Assembly (NCBI GenBank): GCA_947624565.1
Contig: CANQKX010000013.1
Span: 1 to 37,414, forward strand
Direction of reading: 5' to 3'
Length of the DNA stretch: 37,414 nucleotides
Source: an uncultured Bacilli bacterium
GTDB taxonomy: Bacteria > Bacillota_I > Bacilli_A > RF39 > UBA660
The translations under genes were made by a program, and so were the position numbers. Every line of letters starts with the position of its first letter. Positions within the stretch are counted from its first letter, which is position 1. This document shows, piece by piece, positions 14,991 through 23,864 of the stretch. A model generated the notes under the pieces. That model did no database searches, was not told the DNA's origin, and worked only from the letters and a program-made list of their open reading frames with translations.

Positions 14991-16487
14991 ATGAAAAAAG
15001 AAAAGAAAAAAGAAATTATTTTATTACTTAGTATATTCCTTTTTTTCTTTTTAATATTATTATTTGTTCCAATAACAGGTGATGATTGGGGAAATTATAT
15101 TGTTGGCGAAAAAGGAATTTTCTACAGTTTAAAAAATGCCATTAATATGTATTATAATTGGGAAGGTAGATTTGTTAGCAGATTATTAATTAATATTTTT
15201 ACATATCATAGAATTATATATTGTTTTATTACTTCACTTTTGATTACAGCATTATGTTATTTTTTAGCTAATTTTTTTCAAACAAAACACAAATTTAAAA
15301 TATACCTTATTACAATATTATTTTTATTAACTTTAGAAAATACTATGTGGACACAATCTTTTTTGTGGGTAGCTGGGAGTATTACATATTTATTTCCATG
15401 TGTATTAGCAATAGGATATTTATATTTTTATTTTCATGTAATTGATAAGTTAAATGTTTTACCATTAAGGTACTATTTAATTTTCGGTATTTATTCTTTT
15501 TTAATAGTGATGTTTGTAGAAAATATATCTTTTGCTTATGTATTTGCTAATATATTATTACTTATATATAAATTTTATAAAGATAAGAAGATAGATAAAT
15601 TTATATTAATTAATACAATAATATCATTAATAGGTGCAATATTAATGTTAATAAGTCCTGGAAGTAGAAATAGATTATTAACAGAAACTTCTTTTGAGCA
15701 ATTGTCATTATTATCTAAAATATTTGTTAATATACCTAATTTTGTTTATTATACATTATTATTTAATGTACCTTTTTTGGTTATATTATTGTTAACTAAT
15801 TTATCTTTAATAAAGAAATTTATACAAAAAAGAAAAAATAAATTAATTTTATATATTTTAGTTAGTGTAATTTTTATCCCTTTAATTATAATAATTTCTT
15901 TAAAACAATTAAAAATATCAAATGTAGGATTTAAATTTTTATTAAATCATACATATTTATTATTGATTGCAATTATATTTATATTTACAGAATTTATATA
16001 TCTATTTAATAAATATATACCAAAAGATAAAAAAATATTATTTATCTTATTTATATCTATAGGGATATCTAGTAATTTAATAATGTTATTTTCTCCAATT
16101 TGGGGTGCGAGAACTAGTTTATTTACAACTATATTTTTGTTTTTTTCATTCTTATATTTATTTATGTATTTAAATGAGAATATAGGTGTGTATCTAGAAA
16201 ACATAATTTATATAATTTTAAAAATTGTAACATTAATTCTTATTGTATTTTATTTGATTACATATTATAAAATTCATCAATTTACAATTTTAAGAGAAGA
16301 AAGTATACGAAAACAAGTATCAAATAAAACTAATCCTATGATAATATATACATCTCCAGAGTTTTTATTATGGGGAAATAATCCAGCAGATGAATATCAT
16401 ATCAATACATTCAAAGATTACTATAATATTGATAAAGAAACAAATTTTATATATGAAAAAAAGTTTGATTTTATGTTTTTTAAATAA
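14991..16487 (+). CDS. Polytopic membrane protein, DUF6056-like
   Basis: A 498-residue protein with about eleven to twelve hydrophobic segments, starting with a lysine-rich tail and a first membrane helix. After it comes an outside-facing segment with PITGDDWGNYIVG and NWEGRFVSRLLIN. Acidic DD pairs directly after the first helix and a WEGR motif recall the DUF6056 family and, more distantly, GT-C glycosyltransferases that use lipid-linked sugars. The C-terminal tail (about the last 60 residues) is soluble. No ribosome-binding site is strong; AAAGG lies 15 bases upstream. A cell-envelope glycan role is only a guess. It lies 18 bases after the TasA-like gene, which fits a surface-related operon. 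Confidence 0.65.
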   Translation: MKKEKKKEIILLLSIFLFFFLILLFVPITGDDWGNYIVGEKGIFYSLKNAINMYYNWEGRFVSRLLINIFTYHRIIYCFITSLLITALCYFLANFFQTKHKFKIYLITILFLLTLENTMWTQSFLWVAGSITYLFPCVLAIGYLYFYFHVIDKLNVLPLRYYLIFGIYSFLIVMFVENISFAYVFANILLLIYKFYKDKKIDKFILINTIISLIGAILMLISPGSRNRLLTETSFEQLSLLSKIFVNIPNFVYYTLLFNVPFLVILLLTNLSLIKKFIQKRKNKLILYILVSVIFIPLIIIISLKQLKISNVGFKFLLNHTYLLLIAIIFIFTEFIYLFNKYIPKDKKILFILFISIGISSNLIMLFSPIWGARTSLFTTIFLFFSFLYLFMYLNENIGVYLENIIYIILKIVTLILIVFYLITYYKIHQFTILREESIRKQVSNKTNPMIIYTSPEFLLWGNNPADEYHINTFKDYYNIDKETNFIYEKKFDFMFFK

Positions 16488-16506
16488 AAAATAATATTTG
16501 CTATAT

Positions 16507-16532
16507 AAAAAAGTTCTATTAAGAACTTTTTT
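16507..16532. terminator. Bidirectional terminator between the membrane-protein gene and yigZ
   Basis: AAAAAAGTTCT (16507-16517) pairs with AGAACTTTTTT (16522-16532). It serves both converging genes, and the yigZ stop lies in its loop. Confidence 0.82.
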
Positions 16533-16902
16533 CATATAAATTTACTAATTTAAATGCTTCTGATGCACTATTTGTATATGCTCTAACTAAACCGCCTGCA
16601 CCTAGTTTTATTCCACCAAAATATCGTATTACAACAACAAGTATATTAGTAACATCTTTTTTATTAATAACATTAAGTATTGGTTTTCCTGCAGTATTAT
16701 TAGGTTCACCATCATCAACGGCTTTTTGATTACCATTAACTGAATATGCATAACAAATATGAGTTGCCTTTTTATACTCTTTTTTTAAATTAGATATAAT
16801 ATCTTGTATATAATTAACATCATCAATATAATATAATTTAGTAATAAATCTAGATTTTTTAATAATTAATTCATTTTCTATATTTTTATCAATTATATAC
16901 AT
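16519..16902 (-). CDS. yigZ: YigZ/IMPACT family protein, single-domain form
   Basis: A 127-residue protein of the YigZ/IMPACT (UPF0029) family; the eukaryotic member IMPACT modulates the stress kinase GCN2, and the bacterial role is unclear. The conserved domain is recognisable from KKSRFITKLYYI through HICYAYSVN and DDGEPNNTAGKPIL to RYFGGIKLGAGGLVRAY. Bacterial YigZ is usually about 200-210 residues with a second C-terminal domain; here the protein stops just after the first domain, and the stop lies in a terminator hairpin. AGGTG at 16909-16913 (minus strand) fits ATG 16902; a GTG three codons earlier is part of that ribosome-binding site. The loss of the second domain could be lineage-specific streamlining. 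Confidence 0.9.
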   Translation of the reverse strand: MYIIDKNIENELIIKKSRFITKLYYIDDVNYIQDIISNLKKEYKKATHICYAYSVNGNQKAVDDGEPNNTAGKPILNVINKKDVTNILVVVIRYFGGIKLGAGGLVRAYTNSASEAFKLVNLYEKSS

Positions 16903-16951
16903 ATATATCACCTAAAACAATTATACTATAGTTTTATTTATTTTCAAACTA

Positions 16952-16960
16952 TGATATAAT
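16952..16960 (+). promoter_or_regulatory. Extended -10 promoter of the lipoprotein gene
   Basis: TGATATAAT gives a TGN extension plus TATAAT (16955-16960), 20 bases before the ATG at 16980. No good -35 box is present. The same nine bases precede the glyS leader and uvrC. Confidence 0.55.
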
Positions 16961-16979
16961 AATCCTAGAAGGAGAAAAA

Positions 16980-18140
16980 ATGAAAAAGAAAATTATTATA
17001 TTCGTAATTATAATGATGTCATTATTTATGACAGGATGTTCTAATTATAATAGTGATTTTACAACAGATGAAGCAAAAAAAATGATGAAAGATTATATAA
17101 AGGAAAAATACGGGGAAGAAGTAGATTTTAAATATGTAAAATTTTATAATGAAGTAGCCTTGGGTGAAATAAAAAATTTAGGTTACTATGCAAAAACAAC
17201 AGATGGGTATTATATACGATTAACTGATTTTAAAGGTGAAGAAAATGTTGATATACGAGATACAAAGCAATTCAGTATAATAGAAAAAAAAGTAAATGAA
17301 TATATTGAAAATAATGAAATATCAAATAATCACATTGTTTCTATAAAATTACCAAAAGAAGAAAATGAAACTGAATTTTTCAGGGCACTTTGGAGTGGTT
17401 ATGACTTAGATTCTAAATATGATAATGGAGATATTAGAGAATTTTTATATAATAATAATGCTATAAATGAGTCTTATTATGAAGTAGATGTTGATACTCA
17501 TTTAGATATTAATATTGCATTTTTTACAAATAATAATATAGATAAAGAAAAAATAAGTAGTTATGCAAGAACTTTATCAGAGGAATTTAATTGTGAAGTT
17601 ACAGTGGCACTTAGTTATGAAGAATATGAGGATAGTTCAAAAGCAACTATATTTACTGATTCTTCAAATCCATTTATAAGCAAAAGTATATACAAGAATG
17701 TCGGAAATTATAATGATGAAAAACAATCTGAAGAAAAGATTGACCTTAGTGATAGTGTATCAATTAATTCATCAATTTCTGAAGAAAAATTAAATAAAAG
17801 TGATTGGACATTGAAAGAAGCAAATTTAAATTCTATAAAATTAAATGATCACAATTATAAAATACTTACTAAAGGATATAATTTTATAACAACAGATAGT
17901 AGTTACTATAATATTCTATATTTTTCTATTAATATTAATGATATTGATACAAACGAAGATTTATATTTACTAGCATGTAATAAAGATAAAAATGGTTGGT
18001 ATGTTACTAGTACATATGAAATAAAAAATCAAGTAAGTTCATATGAACCATTTATTATTAATGATAAATTAGTATTTAATACAACATATTATTCTCAATC
18101 TAATCCAACATATTATTTTTTAGCAAGAATAGATAAATAA
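16980..18140 (+). CDS. Lipoprotein of unknown function
   Basis: The 386-residue product starts with MKKKIIIFVIIMMSLFMTGC, a lipoprotein signal peptide whose lipobox ends in Cys20, so it is predicted to be lipid-anchored outside the membrane. The mature protein is acidic, Asn- and Tyr-rich and without obvious enzymatic motifs. Residues 27-100 read as a compact domain with DEAKKMMKDYIKEKYGEEV. A linker of charged and serine-rich sequence (about 245-270) separates it from a second domain that could be beta-rich. GAAGGAG supports the ATG. It lies alone between yigZ and uvrC. No function is proposed. Confidence 0.82.
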   Translation: MKKKIIIFVIIMMSLFMTGCSNYNSDFTTDEAKKMMKDYIKEKYGEEVDFKYVKFYNEVALGEIKNLGYYAKTTDGYYIRLTDFKGEENVDIRDTKQFSIIEKKVNEYIENNEISNNHIVSIKLPKEENETEFFRALWSGYDLDSKYDNGDIREFLYNNNAINESYYEVDVDTHLDINIAFFTNNNIDKEKISSYARTLSEEFNCEVTVALSYEEYEDSSKATIFTDSSNPFISKSIYKNVGNYNDEKQSEEKIDLSDSVSINSSISEEKLNKSDWTLKEANLNSIKLNDHNYKILTKGYNFITTDSSYYNILYFSININDIDTNEDLYLLACNKDKNGWYVTSTYEIKNQVSSYEPFIINDKLVFNTTYYSQSNPTYYFLARIDK

Positions 18141-18147
18141 AATGAAA

Positions 18148-18156
18148 TGATATAAT
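18148..18156 (+). promoter_or_regulatory. Extended -10 promoter of uvrC
   Basis: TGATATAAT (TATAAT at 18151-18156) lies 29 bases before the uvrC ATG. There is no convincing -35 hexamer, so it would depend on the TGN extension. Confidence 0.5.
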
Positions 18157-18185
18157 TGTAATAAATATTATTAAAGGTGATAAAT

Positions 18186-19940
18186 ATGGATTTAATTAAA
18201 CAAAAATTATCGCTTTTACCTAAAAAACCAGGATGTTATTTAATGAAAGATAATACTGGTACGATTATATATGTAGGTAAAGCAAAAATACTTAAAAATA
18301 GGGTAACAAGTTATTTTACAGGAAAAAAAACTGGTAAAACAAAAGCACTTGTTTCTAATATTGTTGATTTTGAATACATTGTAACTGAATCAGAAAAAGA
18401 AGCTTTTTTACTTGAAATTAACTTAATAAAAAAGTATGATCCAAAATATAATATTATATTTAGAGATGATAAAACATATCCATATATATCGCTTTCATAT
18501 GATAAATACCCAAAATTAGAAGTAGTTAGACCTAAAAAAAATCAAAAAAGAAAAAATGCTAGATTATTTGGCCCATACCCAAATGTTTATGCTGCAAAAA
18601 ATATTGTTAATATGTTAAATAGAATATATCCACTTAGAAAATGCAAAACATTCGAAGATAAACCATGTTTATATTATCATATTGGACAATGTCTTGGTTA
18701 TTGCAAATTAGAAGTAGAAAAAGAAAAAGTAGACGAAATGGTAAAAGAAATAACATCATTTTTAAATGGAAATTATTTAGATATAACTAAAAAGTTAAAA
18801 GAAGAAATGTATGATGCATCAAGTAAATTAAATTTTGAAAGAGCGCAGGAAATAAAAGAATTATTAAAATATATATCAAAAGTATTAGAAAAACAAAAAA
18901 TAGATTTAAAAGATAATGTAAATAGGGATATATTTAATTATTATGTATTAGAAGATTTTATATCTATTCAAGTACTTCATTTAAGAGGGGGAAATCTTGT
19001 AGAAAGAAATAGTTATATATATGAACTTAATGAAGATGAAATAGATTTATTTAGTAATTTTATATTATCTTTTTATGAAGGTAATAGTGATATGCCAAAA
19101 GAAATATTATTACCTGATAATATAGATACAAATATTTTAAGTGAAATATTAAATGTAAAAGTTTTAATTCCAAGTAGAGGTCCTAAAAGAAAATTAGTAT
19201 TAATGGCATATGAAAATGCTAAAATTAAATTAAATGAAAAATTCGATTTAATTAAAAATGATTTAAATAGAAGTGTATATGCTAACGAGGAATTATCTAA
19301 ACTCCTTAATATAAATATCCATAGGATTGAATCATTTGATAATTCACATTTATTTGGAGAATATACTGTAAGTGGTATGGTTGTATTTGTTGATGGTAAG
19401 CCAAGTAAAAAAGACTATAGAAAATATAAAATAGTAGGTAATGCAAAAGATGATTATCATTTAATGCAAGAAGTTATAGAAAGAAGATATTCCAGAGTTA
19501 TTAATGATAATTTAGTAAAACCTGATTTAATACTAGTAGATGGTGGAATAATTCAAATTAATGCAACTAAAGAAATACTTGATAATTTATGTCTTGATAT
19601 ACCTGTTTATGGAATGCAAAAAAATGATAAACATAGAATATGTGCTTTAGTATCAGAAGAAAAAGAAATATCTATAGAAAAAAATAGTGATTTATTTCAT
19701 TATTTAGAAAAAATAAGTGAAGAAGTACATAGATTTACAATTAATTATCATAAAGATATAAGAAGTAAAGGTTCATTATCATCAAAATTAGATAATATAC
19801 CTGGCATTGGAGAAAAAAGAAGAAAAGATTTAATTAAACATTTTAAGACATTAGAAAATATAAAAAATGCAACTGATGAAGAACTATTAAAAATAGTCCC
19901 TAGTAATGTTATTGATAATTTGAAAAATTATTTACAATAA
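18186..19940 (+). CDS. uvrC: Excinuclease ABC subunit C
   Basis: UvrC makes the two incisions flanking DNA damage in nucleotide excision repair, working with UvrA and UvrB. The 584 residues contain the full domain series. The N-terminal GIY-YIG nuclease has KPGCYLMKD and IIYVGKAKILKNRV. The UVR motif (about 200-235) has KLNFERAQEIKEL. The RNase H-like C-terminal nuclease has RIESFDNSHLFGEYTVSGMV and LILVDGGIIQI. A helix-hairpin-helix domain (LDNIPGIGEKRRKDLIKHF) starts at residue 535. AAAGGTGAT with a four-base spacer supports ATG 18186; an earlier GTG at 18177 is part of the ribosome-binding site. mutL follows 33 bases later. Confidence 0.97.
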   Translation: MDLIKQKLSLLPKKPGCYLMKDNTGTIIYVGKAKILKNRVTSYFTGKKTGKTKALVSNIVDFEYIVTESEKEAFLLEINLIKKYDPKYNIIFRDDKTYPYISLSYDKYPKLEVVRPKKNQKRKNARLFGPYPNVYAAKNIVNMLNRIYPLRKCKTFEDKPCLYYHIGQCLGYCKLEVEKEKVDEMVKEITSFLNGNYLDITKKLKEEMYDASSKLNFERAQEIKELLKYISKVLEKQKIDLKDNVNRDIFNYYVLEDFISIQVLHLRGGNLVERNSYIYELNEDEIDLFSNFILSFYEGNSDMPKEILLPDNIDTNILSEILNVKVLIPSRGPKRKLVLMAYENAKIKLNEKFDLIKNDLNRSVYANEELSKLLNINIHRIESFDNSHLFGEYTVSGMVVFVDGKPSKKDYRKYKIVGNAKDDYHLMQEVIERRYSRVINDNLVKPDLILVDGGIIQINATKEILDNLCLDIPVYGMQKNDKHRICALVSEEKEISIEKNSDLFHYLEKISEEVHRFTINYHKDIRSKGSLSSKLDNIPGIGEKRRKDLIKHFKTLENIKNATDEELLKIVPSNVIDNLKNYLQ

Positions 19941-19958
19941 ATTGTTATATGTTATAAT
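19931..19958 (+). promoter_or_regulatory. mutL promoter at the end of uvrC
   Basis: TTTACA (19931-19936) and TATAAT (19953-19958) are 16 bases apart, with TGT just before the -10 hexamer. The -35 box lies in the final codons of uvrC. Confidence 0.6.
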
Positions 19959-19973
19959 TAATATGGTGGTAGT

Positions 19974-21749
19974 ATGGGAAAAATAATGGTAATGAGCGAA
20001 AGCTTAGCAAATAAAATAGCGGCAGGTGAAGTAGTAGAAAAATGTGCATCTGTTGTTAAAGAATTAATAGAAAATAGTATTGATGCTGGTAGTACTGAAA
20101 TAAAAGTGGAATTAAAAGAATCTGGAGTTAAATCAATAAAGGTAACGGATAATGGATGTGGTATGGATAAGGAAGATGCTTTACTTTGTTTTCAGTCACA
20201 TGCAACTAGTAAGTTAAAAAGTGAAGATGATTTATTTAGAATTAGTACATTAGGATTTAGAGGAGAGGCTCTTCCATCAATTGCGAGTGTATCATATGTG
20301 ATACTTAAAACATGTGATGGGAATGACGGAATAATTTATGAAATAGAATCTGGCAAAGTTGTAAAAGAATATTCTTCCGATTTAAGAAAAGGTACATCAA
20401 TAGAGGTAAAAGATTTATTTTATAATACACCAGCAAGATTAAAATATTTAAGCAGTTTATATACAGAACTTTCAAATATAATTGCTGTTATTAATAGAGC
20501 AGCATTATCTCATACTAATATTAGATTCACATTAATAAATGATGACAAAGTTATATTAAAAACAGATGGCAGTGGTAATTTACTTAAGGTTATAAATGAC
20601 ATTTATGGTGTTGGTGTTGCTAAAAAAATGTTAAAAATTGATTGTGAAAATGATGATTATGAAGTAACTGGATATATATCAATGCCAGAAGTAACTAAAT
20701 CTAATAGAAATCATATGATTACAATTGTAAATGGTAGAGTAGTTAGAAATTCAGAATTAAATAAAGTTATTAATGATGCCTATCATAAATATAAATTTGA
20801 TAATAGATATCCAATAGTAATTTTGCAAATTAGTGTTGATACATCATTAACTGATGTAAATATTCACCCTTCAAAGATGGACATAAAATTTAGTAATTTT
20901 GATGATTTAAAAGAAATGATTTTTAATGAAATACAAAATGTATTACATAAAACTACTTTAGTAGTTGATGTATCTGATAAAAAAGTTAATATTAACAATA
21001 TTTCTACTAAATTAGATAATATACAAGAAAATAAAGAAGTTAAAGAGTTAGTAATGGATTTTTCAAATTCAGAAGATATGATAAAGGAAGATGAAAATAA
21101 TTATAGTTATCAAGATACAAATATAGATATTGAAGAAAATGAAGAAAAAAATGAAAATAAAGTTCCTTTTCCAAAAATTTATCCAATTGGATCAGTACTT
21201 GGAACATATATAGTATGTCATAATGAAAAAGGTATGTATTTAATTGATCAACATGCAGCAGATGAAAGAGTTAATTATGAAAAATATAAAGAAGAGTTAA
21301 AAAATCCTAAACCTGATAAAATAAGTATGCTATTTCCAATAAATATTGAATATCCAAAAGAAGAATTTTTAATAATTAAAAATCATTTGGAATTTATTAA
21401 AAGTCTTGGAATAGAAATAGAAGAATTTGGAGTAAACTCATTTATAATTAGAGAACATCCTACTTGGTTTAAAGAAGGATTAGAAGAAGAATTTATAAGA
21501 AATATATTAGAAAAAATAATTACAATGGGTAAAAATTTTGATTTAGAAAGGTTTATAGATAGTATGGCTGCTTTAATGGGATGTAAAGCAAGTATTAAAG
21601 CGAATGAACAAATATCACTTGAAGAGATGGAAAATTTAATAGAGCGTTTATCAAAAACTAAAAATCCATATAATTGTGCACATGGTAGACCAACTATTAT
21701 ACATTATCCAACATATGAACTTGAAAAATTATTTAAAAGAGTAGTATAA
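19974..21749 (+). CDS. mutL: DNA mismatch repair protein MutL
   Basis: MutL couples mismatch recognition to strand removal. The 591 residues start with the GHKL ATPase: ANKIAAGEVVEKCASVVKEL, ENSIDAG, TDNGCGM and TLGFRGEALPSIAS, then FYNTPARLKYL. An acidic flexible linker (about residues 345-400) leads to the C-terminal dimerisation domain. That domain has D425-Q-H-A-x2-E-x4-E, the nicking endonuclease motif of organisms without MutH, and CAHGRP at 568-573. Hence strand nicking is probably intrinsic to MutL. ATG 19974 follows a weak GGTGGT site. No mutS is present in the window, although mutS-mutL pairing is common. The gene ends at a terminator. Confidence 0.97.
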   Translation: MGKIMVMSESLANKIAAGEVVEKCASVVKELIENSIDAGSTEIKVELKESGVKSIKVTDNGCGMDKEDALLCFQSHATSKLKSEDDLFRISTLGFRGEALPSIASVSYVILKTCDGNDGIIYEIESGKVVKEYSSDLRKGTSIEVKDLFYNTPARLKYLSSLYTELSNIIAVINRAALSHTNIRFTLINDDKVILKTDGSGNLLKVINDIYGVGVAKKMLKIDCENDDYEVTGYISMPEVTKSNRNHMITIVNGRVVRNSELNKVINDAYHKYKFDNRYPIVILQISVDTSLTDVNIHPSKMDIKFSNFDDLKEMIFNEIQNVLHKTTLVVDVSDKKVNINNISTKLDNIQENKEVKELVMDFSNSEDMIKEDENNYSYQDTNIDIEENEEKNENKVPFPKIYPIGSVLGTYIVCHNEKGMYLIDQHAADERVNYEKYKEELKNPKPDKISMLFPINIEYPKEEFLIIKNHLEFIKSLGIEIEEFGVNSFIIREHPTWFKEGLEEEFIRNILEKIITMGKNFDLERFIDSMAALMGCKASIKANEQISLEEMENLIERLSKTKNPYNCAHGRPTIIHYPTYELEKLFKRVV

Positions 21750-21753
21750 GTAG

Positions 21754-21785
21754 AATACAAATTATATTTTTATAATTTGTATTTT
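21754..21785 (+). terminator. Terminator after mutL
   Basis: AATACAAATTATA (21754-21766) pairs with TATAATTTGTATT (21771-21783) around four T. The following bases, TTATATT, are T-rich. Confidence 0.75.
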
Positions 21786-21805
21786 ATATTATCATGATGT
21801 ATAAT
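21777..21805 (+). promoter_or_regulatory. Promoter of the unknown gene before miaA
   Basis: TTGTAT (21777-21782) and TATAAT (21800-21805) are separated by 17 bases. The -35 lies in the 3' arm of the mutL terminator, the same compact arrangement as at 4389. Confidence 0.6.
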
Positions 21806-21832
21806 ATTTTCTTATCAATGGAGGTGAATAAT

Positions 21833-22957
21833 ATGACTATCCCTTTTTATGATGAAGTATTAAATGGAGAAAAAACATTTAATATGGTAAATTTAAATGA
21901 TGATAATTTGAAAAAAATGGGTATAAAACCATTATATATTAAATTAAAACCATTATATTTTGATGTAGATGGTAGATTATATTATTCAACTTCAGATAAT
22001 CATTATGAAACTAATATAAATAATTATATAAAAGATGCATTGCTTGATGCTTTTGGATTAAATAATAGCTTAATAAGCAAAATTATATACATAATATATA
22101 ATAATAAAATCTATTTTTTTGATAAAGATTCTTATGATTTATATAAATCTTTTCCAAGAATAAAAGATGATATACAAAAAGAAATAAAAAAAGAAATATA
22201 TTTGGAGATAGAACCAACAGATAATGATTTTAAAACTAATTATTATCAAAATTATATTGATTTTTCAAGTAGGAATATTAATTTTATATCAATTACTTTA
22301 TCAAATAAAGAAAAAAGAGAATATTATTATAAAAAACGTTTAGAAAATCTAAAAGAGTTTAAAAATTCTAATGAGTTATCAGGTAAAGATGTATTATTTA
22401 ATTTAAATTATAATTCTAATTTATTTATGAATAGAACTATTGATTGGAATTTTAAAGGAATTTATAATGAACAAACTATGGATTTAATAAATTCATATAT
22501 AAGGATAAAAAAATATATTTATACAGTATTATATAATTTATCAATAAATTCAAAGGATATTAATTCATTATTTTTAAATTTAATAGATACTTTAAATATA
22601 TATAAATATCCAGAAATATTACAAAAAAATAATAAAGTAATGTATTATAGGAGTATATTTAATTTTTTATGTAGTGATTTATTAGTATTATTTTTTAAAT
22701 TTTCTAAAATTGAAACAATGCGTAAAAATACAATAACAACAAGCGCAATAAATCCTCATGAATTATTTTTTAATTATGAAATAAGAGGTTTTAATATTGT
22801 AAGACTTCCTCAAATGCATTATAATAATAAAAATAATAGTTTTGAAATTGCTCAATTAAGAGATTATGATTTTTCTTTAGAAAGAGAATTAGAAAATGAT
22901 ATAAATTTAATAAAAAAATATGTTCCATTTGATGAGCGATATAAATATTCTATATGA
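21833..22957 (+). CDS. Uncharacterised protein between mutL and miaA
   Basis: A 374-residue soluble-looking protein, rich in Asn, Ile, Tyr and Lys, without signal peptide, clear membrane span or recognised motif. The N-terminal quarter reads like alternating strands and loops (MTIPFYDEVLNGEKTFNMVN, then PLYFDVDGRLYYS). The middle is helical and charged. GGAGGTGA with a short spacer supports ATG 21833; a frame from 21794 would precede this site. miaA starts 16 bases after the stop, so the two probably share the promoter at 21777. Not recognised, and no role is inferred beyond cotranscription with a tRNA-modification gene. Confidence 0.78.
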   Translation: MTIPFYDEVLNGEKTFNMVNLNDDNLKKMGIKPLYIKLKPLYFDVDGRLYYSTSDNHYETNINNYIKDALLDAFGLNNSLISKIIYIIYNNKIYFFDKDSYDLYKSFPRIKDDIQKEIKKEIYLEIEPTDNDFKTNYYQNYIDFSSRNINFISITLSNKEKREYYYKKRLENLKEFKNSNELSGKDVLFNLNYNSNLFMNRTIDWNFKGIYNEQTMDLINSYIRIKKYIYTVLYNLSINSKDINSLFLNLIDTLNIYKYPEILQKNNKVMYYRSIFNFLCSDLLVLFFKFSKIETMRKNTITTSAINPHELFFNYEIRGFNIVRLPQMHYNNKNNSFEIAQLRDYDFSLERELENDINLIKKYVPFDERYKYSI

Positions 22958-22973
22958 TTGGAAGGTAATAAAT

Positions 22974-23852
22974 ATGATTATAGTTATAACAGGACCAACT
23001 GCTGTAGGTAAGACAAAATTAAGTATTAATCTTGCTAAAAAATATAATGCACAAATAATAAATGCCGATAGTGTTCAAATATATAAAAAAATTGATATAG
23101 CAAGTGCTAAAATAACTGATAAAGAAAAGGAAAATATTATTCATCACTTAATAGATATAAAAAATTATGATGAAGATTATTCTGTATATGATTATCAAAT
23201 AGATGCTAGAAGAATAATAGATAAATTAGAAAAAGAAAATAAAAATATAATTATAGTTGGTGGTACTGGACTTTATATAAAAGCATTACTTTATGATTAT
23301 AGGTTTAATAAAGAGGAAAAAGAAGAATATACCAATTTAACTGATGAAGAATTATATAATATAATTTTAAGTATTAATCCTAATTCTACAGTAGATAAAA
23401 ATAATAGAAGAAGACTTGTTAGAGAATTAATAAATTTAAAGAATAATACTGAAAATAACAAAGGTGATAAATTATTATATAATGATGTTATGTTTATTGG
23501 TTTAACTACAGATAGAAAAGAGTTATATGAAAGAATAAATAGTAGAGTAGATAATATGATTAATAATGGATTAATAGATGAGGCAAAATATTTTTATAAG
23601 TTGGATAAAAATGCAAAAAGTTTAAAAACAGTTATTGGTTATAAAGAGTTATTTAAATATTTTGACAATGAAATAACAAAACAAGAGGCAATAGATTTAA
23701 TAAAGAAAAATAGTAGACATTATGCGAAAAGACAATATACATGGTTTAATAATAAAATGGATATAAAATGGTTTAATGTTGATTTTTCAAATTTTGATAA
23801 TACTATAAAAGATGTTATAGAATATATTGATAAAAATAAAAAAACTATTTAG
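22974..23852 (+). CDS. miaA: tRNA dimethylallyltransferase MiaA
   Basis: MiaA transfers a dimethylallyl group to N6 of A37 in tRNAs that read codons starting with U, stabilising codon pairing. The 292 residues match the family. The P-loop ITGPTAVGKTKLSINLA lies at the N-terminus, then NADSVQIYKKIDIASAK (substrate-binding DSxQxY), VGGTGLYIKALLYDY and, at the C-terminal end, RHYAKRQYTWF. GGAAGG precedes ATG 22974. The 18-codon in-frame extension upstream overlaps the previous gene and is rejected. MutL and MiaA genes are commonly linked. The stop codon overlaps the convergent terminator. Confidence 0.96.
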   Translation: MIIVITGPTAVGKTKLSINLAKKYNAQIINADSVQIYKKIDIASAKITDKEKENIIHHLIDIKNYDEDYSVYDYQIDARRIIDKLEKENKNIIIVGGTGLYIKALLYDYRFNKEEKEEYTNLTDEELYNIILSINPNSTVDKNNRRRLVRELINLKNNTENNKGDKLLYNDVMFIGLTTDRKELYERINSRVDNMINNGLIDEAKYFYKLDKNAKSLKTVIGYKELFKYFDNEITKQEAIDLIKKNSRHYAKRQYTWFNNKMDIKWFNVDFSNFDNTIKDVIEYIDKNKKTI

Positions 23853-23864
23853 TTTTTTTATTTT
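23833..23864. terminator. Bidirectional terminator between miaA and a transglutaminase-like gene
   Basis: An A-rich arm ending in C (23833-23845) pairs with a G plus T-rich arm (23852-23864). Stop codons of both converging genes fall in or next to the stem. Confidence 0.72.
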
